Assembly: GCA_004356615.1 (NCBI GenBank)
Contig: SMWT01000121.1
Span: 1-37,792 of the forward strand
Source of the DNA: Deltaproteobacteria bacterium
GTDB taxonomy: Bacteria; Bdellovibrionota; Bacteriovoracia; Bacteriovoracales; Bacteriovoracaceae
DNA: 37,792 bases
Direction of reading: 5' to 3'
Of the stretch, positions 33,653 through 37,792 are shown piece after piece; the stretch's first letter is position 1; the number at the start of each line of letters is the position of its first letter. The position numbers and the translations under genes are program-made. Under the pieces are notes generated by a model. That model saw only the letters and a program-made list of their open reading frames with translations, did not search any database and was not told where the DNA came from.

Positions 33653-35185
33653 ATGAACTCAATTAAAGGACTTAGCAAAAAAGTTCTTCTGGTAGTATTG
33701 GATGGCTTTGGTATTAACCCGGATTCACCCAAAAATGCCATCAAAGCGGCCCAAACACCTCATTTTGATAGCTTGTTTTATCAGTACCCCTATACCACCA
33801 TAAATGCCTCTGGGATTTATGTAGGCCTTCCTAGGGGAATCATGGGAAACTCCGAAGTCGGACATATGAACTTAGGAGCAGGAAGACCTATTACTCAAGA
33901 TTTAGTTCGCATAAACGAATCTATTAAAGATAACCATTTTGAAAATCTTCCTCCGCTTAAAGAGCTCATTGAAAAATCGAAGGCGGGCAATGGCCGAGTC
34001 CATCTTTTAGGTCTTTTATCTGATGGAGGTGTTCATTCCCATATAGATCATATTGAAGAAATTATTAAAATCTTAAATAAAAATGGACTTAAAGTTTTCC
34101 TACACGCCTTTATGGATGGACGAGATACTCCCCCACAAAGTGGAGGAACCTATGTAGAAATAATGAATAAAATAGAAGGTTTCAATTTTGCATCCATGCA
34201 GGGAAGGTCACTTGGAATGGACCGGGACAGACGTTGGGAAAAGATTAAAAAGTCCTATGACACCCTAATTGGCAAGGGAGACATTACGGGTGACTCTCCT
34301 ATGGAGTACTTAAAGTCAGAATATAAAAAGGGAATCCATGATGAGTTTTTAACTCCTGTACTCTTTAATACAGATTTTGCCATCGGAGAAAATGACAGTG
34401 TCTTTTTTGTGAACTTTAGACCTGACAGGGCAATTCAAATAACTCTTGCCTTTACCCTTCCAGATTTTAGCGAATTTGAAAGATCTGTTATGCCCCGTTA
34501 TTTCCTTTGTATGACTCCTTATGTGGATGATGAGGTTAAGCTTCCCATCCTTTTTGATAAAGAAAAGCTAAAGGGAACTCTGTCAGAGTATTTATCTGAA
34601 AAGGGGATCAAGCAGTTTAAAATCGCAGAAACCGAAAAATATGCCCACATCACCTTCTTTTTTAATGGGGGCAAAAAAGATACCTTCCCGGGAGAGGATC
34701 ATTTTTTAATTCCCTCTCCAAGAGAAGTATCCACTTATGATCAAAAACCGGAAATGAGCGCTCTGCTTATTTTAGATAAGCTAATTGAAATACTGAATCA
34801 GGATAAATATGAATTTATCCTGGTTAATTTTGCCAATTCAGACATGGTTGGACATACCGGCAATTATGAGGCGGCAGTATCGAGTATTGAAATTCTCGAC
34901 CATTGCATAGGTGAGCTAATGAAAAAGTGTGAAGAGAAAAATATCTCACTTCTCCTTACTGCTGATCATGGCAACAGTGATCAGATGGCCCATCATGATG
35001 GAACTCCCCATACCGCCCACACCACTGCTTTGGTACCTTTTTCTCTCTTTCATAGTTCCCTAAAAGATAAAACGCTGAAGGTGGAAGAAGGAGACCTTGC
35101 CTTAAAAGATGTGGCCCCCACCATTGTTGAGATAATGGGTTTACCAAAACCTAGTATATTTTCAGGAAAACCTATTTTTAAATAG
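33653..35185 (+). CDS. gpmI: 2,3-bisphosphoglycerate-independent phosphoglycerate mutase
   Basis: 510 residues, full length. Interconverts 3- and 2-phosphoglycerate (EC 5.4.2.12) with two manganese ions. D16 in VVLDGFG, the phosphoserine S66 in GIMGNSEVGHMNLGAGR, the substrate residues SDGGVHSH (122-129) and DGRDTPP (154-160), RDRRWEK, and the C-terminal metal site TADHGNSDQM are intact. GGAG sits six bases before the ATG. Followed after 24 bases by phosphofructokinase on the same strand, making a two-gene glycolytic unit. Confidence 0.97.
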   Translation: MNSIKGLSKKVLLVVLDGFGINPDSPKNAIKAAQTPHFDSLFYQYPYTTINASGIYVGLPRGIMGNSEVGHMNLGAGRPITQDLVRINESIKDNHFENLPPLKELIEKSKAGNGRVHLLGLLSDGGVHSHIDHIEEIIKILNKNGLKVFLHAFMDGRDTPPQSGGTYVEIMNKIEGFNFASMQGRSLGMDRDRRWEKIKKSYDTLIGKGDITGDSPMEYLKSEYKKGIHDEFLTPVLFNTDFAIGENDSVFFVNFRPDRAIQITLAFTLPDFSEFERSVMPRYFLCMTPYVDDEVKLPILFDKEKLKGTLSEYLSEKGIKQFKIAETEKYAHITFFFNGGKKDTFPGEDHFLIPSPREVSTYDQKPEMSALLILDKLIEILNQDKYEFILVNFANSDMVGHTGNYEAAVSSIEILDHCIGELMKKCEEKNISLLLTADHGNSDQMAHHDGTPHTAHTTALVPFSLFHSSLKDKTLKVEEGDLALKDVAPTIVEIMGLPKPSIFSGKPIFK

Positions 35186-35209
35186 AGCTTTTACGGGTAA
35201 AATTTTTCC

Positions 35210-36187
35210 ATGCCTAGATTTAAAACTATTGGAATTTTAACTAGTGGGGGCGATTGCCCAGGAATGAACTGCTCTATCCGCGCCGTAGTTCGAACTGCCT
35301 TAGGTGAAGGTATCAAGGTTAAGGGTATCATTGGTGGGTACGCTGGAATCTTTAAGGAAGATATAATTGAGATGTCAGCGTCCTCAGTGGGAAATATTCT
35401 CCAAAGAGGTGGGACCATCTTAAGATCTAGCCGATGTCTGCAGTTTCACGAGAAATCAAAGCGTAAAAAGGCCTATCAAATTTTAAAAAAGCATGGCATT
35501 GAGGCCTTAGTGGTAATGGGTGGTAACGGAACTTTTGCTGGGGCATATGTTTTCTACCAAGAACATAAAATACCCATAGTTGGCATTCCCGGAACCATTG
35601 ATAACGATATCCAGGGAACTGAATACTCTATTGGCTTTGATACTGCTATCCAGACGGCCATGGAGGCAGTGGATAAAATAAGAGATACTGCTTTTTCCCA
35701 TGATCGCAATTTTTTAGTGGAAGTTATGGGACGGAAATCTCCCGCCATCGCTTTAAAAGTCGGAGTTTGTTCTGGGGCGGAAAATATCATTTTCAATCCC
35801 GAGGAAGAAGATCTGGCCCATATAGTACAAGATATTAAAAGGGGTATAAAAAGAGGTAAAAAATCCTCCATTATCATTGTTGCCGAAGGCGAGAAACCCG
35901 GCCTTAGCTATGCCATTCAGGGTGAGCTTAAAGAAAAATTTGGCATTGAATCAAAAGTCTGTGTTCTAGGCCATATCCAAAGGGGGGGAAGCCCTACCGC
36001 CTTTGATCGCTTTATGGCATCTAAGATGGGCTTTACTGCAGTAAAGGCCTTAGTGGAAAAAAAATATCCCACAGTCACCGTATATAAAAATGGAAGGGTT
36101 ACTCTCGCTCCATTAAATAAATGTCTAGAAACCAAAAAAAGACCTAATAAGGATGCCCTAGAAATAGTCCGCGCCCTTTCCATCTAA
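35210..36187 (+). CDS. pfkA: 6-phosphofructokinase (GGNG variant)
   Basis: 325 residues of the PfkA family. GGDCPGMN (13-20), RSSRC (72-76), PGTIDND (127-133; base D131), VEVMGR and GHIQRGGSP are conserved. The P-G of PGTIDND (not PKTIDND) favours ATP rather than pyrophosphate as donor. The usual GGDGS motif reads GGNGT (104-108): Asn106 replaces the Asp that helps bind Mg-ATP in E. coli PfkA (D103). Activity is probably kept, but kinetics may differ. The ribosome site is weak; it probably relies on gpmI. The 3' end overlaps the convergent gene by 30 bases. Confidence 0.93.
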   Translation: MPRFKTIGILTSGGDCPGMNCSIRAVVRTALGEGIKVKGIIGGYAGIFKEDIIEMSASSVGNILQRGGTILRSSRCLQFHEKSKRKKAYQILKKHGIEALVVMGGNGTFAGAYVFYQEHKIPIVGIPGTIDNDIQGTEYSIGFDTAIQTAMEAVDKIRDTAFSHDRNFLVEVMGRKSPAIALKVGVCSGAENIIFNPEEEDLAHIVQDIKRGIKRGKKSSIIIVAEGEKPGLSYAIQGELKEKFGIESKVCVLGHIQRGGSPTAFDRFMASKMGFTAVKALVEKKYPTVTVYKNGRVTLAPLNKCLETKKRPNKDALEIVRALSI

Positions 36188-36637
36188 GAAATAGCAATTT
36201 AGAGTTTTCATGCCATCTTCACTGGTAATCGAGCTATGTACTAGTGGTATCTCTCTCGCAATTATTTTGTGGATTCTTTCACATCCCCCTGTCTTTGAAT
36301 CACAAAAACTTCCATGTTTTTTATCACAAGCTATTTTTAACTTGGCCCCACTACCATTTTGACAAACGACTTGTTCATTTTCCTGATCGATAAAACTTTT
36401 TATCAAGCTGCCACCTGATTTTTCTTGGCAAAAATCATTTATCTTAACGGCAACTCCCATACAATCAAGTGTTATGCTATTTTTAACTTCAATTATAGGC
36501 GCAGGGCTTATGCCTTTAAAGCGGCATACTCGAGCGTACTCAAACTTTTTATCCTGGGGATCTATTATTTTGATTTCTTTAATTTTAGCTAAAAGGCCGG
36601 TGGAATAAAATAAAAGGACAAGACTTAAAAGCTTCAT
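36158..36637 (-). CDS. Exported Cys-rich small protein, unknown
   Basis: 159 residues with a signal peptide (1-17, GLLA). Eight cysteines (38, 59, 70, 92, 104, 112, 119, 148) suggest four disulfides in the periplasm or outside. The segment CDKKHGSFCDSKTGGCE is Cys- and Gly-dense. The family is not recognised. The ATG shares a base with the stop of the upstream exported protein and has no ribosome site of its own, so translation should be coupled. Confidence 0.7.
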   Translation of the reverse strand: MKLLSLVLLFYSTGLLAKIKEIKIIDPQDKKFEYARVCRFKGISPAPIIEVKNSITLDCMGVAVKINDFCQEKSGGSLIKSFIDQENEQVVCQNGSGAKLKIACDKKHGSFCDSKTGGCERIHKIIAREIPLVHSSITSEDGMKTLNCYFLDGKGADYF

Positions 36638-37383
36638 TAAAAGGGAAGAGAGTATTTGATTTGGATCTGCAGGTCATCCTGGCGATCTTTCAGAAAATTT
36701 TCATAAGTGATCTTGGCCTCCATATCAGGAATAATCTCTCTTTGGATTTCTGCCAGTATGGTTTTACCTAGAATATCGTAGTTTATCTTTGAATCTATAC
36801 CTAGTGCCTCAATGTGCTTGGAAGTCTCAACATAGGCCTGTCCACTGATCTCTGCTCGAACCTTTAAATCAACCCAAGGGTTTTGCAAATAGATCATCCC
36901 ATACCCTTGCAGAGGTCTTCCTTTAAATCTGATCCGTACATCTTCTGAAAAATTAATTCGTATTTTAGGATTTAGCGCTTTCTTGGCCTTGGCCAGTTTT
37001 CTAACGGTAGACCCCGCCTTGGATTTTCTCGCCTCTTCAGAGAGTCTTCGATCAAGATATTTAAAATAGTATTTGGCCAAATATTTGGATTTTTCTTTTT
37101 TGGTAACTTCAATTCCTCGAAGTCCCCAATCTTTAGCAAATTTTTCTCGTTCTTCCCAACCTCTAAAGGTATTTTTCATATCATTTAAAATACCCCCTTC
37201 ATCATCGTCTTGGGTAAACCTAATCCATATCTGTTCAATTTTTGTTTTATATTGGGCAGGGGCCACTTCAAAGTCATCACTTGGAAAATAATTGGCAGGA
37301 GCTCTTCCTGCAAATACAGGTTGGCATAGGACGATTAGAATTCCTACAACTACAATGTGTTTAAATTTTCCCAAGTTTTTCAT
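36637..37383 (-). CDS. Exported protein of unknown function
   Basis: 248 residues with a signal peptide (1-25, cleavage after PVFA). A Lys/Arg-rich middle (90-140) precedes a strand-rich C-terminus (140-248: IRINFSEDVRIRFKGR, MIYLQNPWVDLKVRAEISG) ending in SLPF, which could be an outer-membrane or periplasmic beta domain. There are no cysteines after the signal peptide, unlike its downstream partner. AAGGA precedes the ATG. It has its own promoter (TATAAT at 37426-37421). Not recognised as a known family. Confidence 0.7.
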   Translation of the reverse strand: MKNLGKFKHIVVVGILIVLCQPVFAGRAPANYFPSDDFEVAPAQYKTKIEQIWIRFTQDDDEGGILNDMKNTFRGWEEREKFAKDWGLRGIEVTKKEKSKYLAKYYFKYLDRRLSEEARKSKAGSTVRKLAKAKKALNPKIRINFSEDVRIRFKGRPLQGYGMIYLQNPWVDLKVRAEISGQAYVETSKHIEALGIDSKINYDILGKTILAEIQREIIPDMEAKITYENFLKDRQDDLQIQIKYSLPF

Positions 37384-37420
37384 CTGTCGATATCCTTTCC
37401 AACAGAGAGGGGTTTTAAAT

Positions 37421-37426
37421 ATTATA
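37421..37426 (-). promoter_or_regulatory. -10 element upstream of the 37383 gene
   Basis: A perfect TATAAT on the minus strand, with TTTAGT 17 bases upstream as a poor -35. The ATG lies about 38 bases downstream. Confidence 0.4.
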
Positions 37427-37573
37427 ACCTCAATTGTTGGATAACTAAAAATATTCCATCTTTATAAGTGCATAAGGCGTGCCAAAATCCGTATCTAATA
37501 ACGAGTACTTATATGATATGATGTGTCTATTTTTTGTACAACTGGCAGAAATAATTAGGCAATCTTAATGATT

Positions 37574-37792
37574 TTAGTCATTTATAAGATCTTGGGTATT
37601 TTCCACTAATGAGTTTAAAAGTTTTCTCGTCCGTGCATCTATTTCCATATTTTTGGTTTGCGACTTCAAGGCCTTAACAAAAGCATTGGCAGTCATGCCT
37701 CTACCTTTGCTCACCACCAATCCACCATTTTTCAGGATCTTGCGAAGCTCGGCACGTTTGATGATTTTTCCCCGACAAATTTCCTTCTCTAA
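37574..37792 (-). CDS. C-terminal part of an unknown protein (truncated at right edge)
   Basis: 72 codons open from the window edge to a TAA at 37576-37574. The residues include RGKIIKRAELRKILKNGGL and VSKGRGMTANAFVKALKSQT, a basic, helical, soluble-looking pattern without a recognised motif; a nucleic-acid-binding end is possible but unproven. The start lies outside the window. The protein-like composition and uninterrupted frame support it only moderately. Confidence 0.45.
   Translation of the reverse strand, partial: LEKEICRGKIIKRAELRKILKNGGLVVSKGRGMTANAFVKALKSQTKNMEIDARTRKLLNSLVENTQDLIND

Overview
The window is AT-rich and densely packed. It holds 34 complete protein genes and one truncated gene at each edge. 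I see no rRNA, tRNA, CRISPR array, insertion sequence or phage module. The gene set points to a Gram-negative member of the Bdellovibrionota, most likely the Bacteriovorax/Halobacteriovorax/Peredibacter side. The pointers are a stand-alone PHA-regulator DNA-binding domain, tandem ArsA-like ATPases, a bacterial SUV3-like helicase, many small exported Cys-containing proteins of unknown function, and a long-chain DmdC-type acyl-CoA dehydrogenase. This placement is inference from gene content, not a database match.

Layout. Positions 1-149 (-) carry the start of a lipoprotein gene. A 450-base gene-free leader follows. Positions 600-6020 (+) run as one tight block: PHA-regulator domain protein, outer-membrane barrel, two ArsA/Get3-like ATPases, cystathionine beta-synthase, cystathionine gamma-lyase. 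Positions 6017-7628 (-) hold an exported Cys protein and a degenerate SpoIIE/PP2C-like protein, divergent from an HD-GYP protein (7715-8434, +). Positions 8436-15049 (-) hold an M28 aminopeptidase, a SUV3-like helicase, a DUF455 ferritin-like protein, an ATP-grasp protein and an acidic/basic membrane-anchored Cys protein; the helicase, DUF455 and ATP-grasp genes overlap in series. Positions 15196-16224 (+) encode a nitronate-monooxygenase-like flavoprotein. Positions 16181-18779 (-) hold a DtxR-type regulator followed by a Dcp-type peptidase. Positions 18963-21782 (+) hold a large exported Cys-rich protein, a DCC thiol protein and a Dpm1-like glycosyltransferase. Positions 21779-24104 (-) hold ahcY, rpiB and a membrane protein, divergent from thrB and a THUMP rRNA methyltransferase (24238-26374, +). 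Positions 26368-28931 (-) hold an acyl-CoA dehydrogenase and a PD-(D/E)XK nuclease-like protein. Positions 29030-31521 (+) hold a LysE-type transporter and a YejM-like sulfatase-fold membrane protein. Positions 31518-33584 (-) encode an RND exporter. Positions 33653-36187 (+) hold gpmI and a phosphofructokinase. Positions 36158-37383 (-) hold two exported proteins of unknown function, and 37574-37792 (-) a truncated gene.

How the genes work together. AhcY makes homocysteine from S-adenosylhomocysteine. The CBS/CGL pair can turn homocysteine into cysteine by reverse transsulfuration. ThrB, divergent from ahcY, feeds the neighbouring homoserine/threonine branch. PfkA, GpmI and RpiB are central carbon enzymes. 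Two peptidases (M28, M3) and many exported proteins suit a proteolytic, possibly predatory lifestyle.

The most unusual features are the helicase/ferritin-like/ATP-grasp operon, a perfect 14-bp GC-core palindrome set exactly between the -35 and -10 of thrB, a pseudophosphatase-like protein opposite an HD-GYP protein, an orphan PD-(D/E)XK protein, and the fact that all seven convergent gene pairs meet with overlapping or abutting stop codons.
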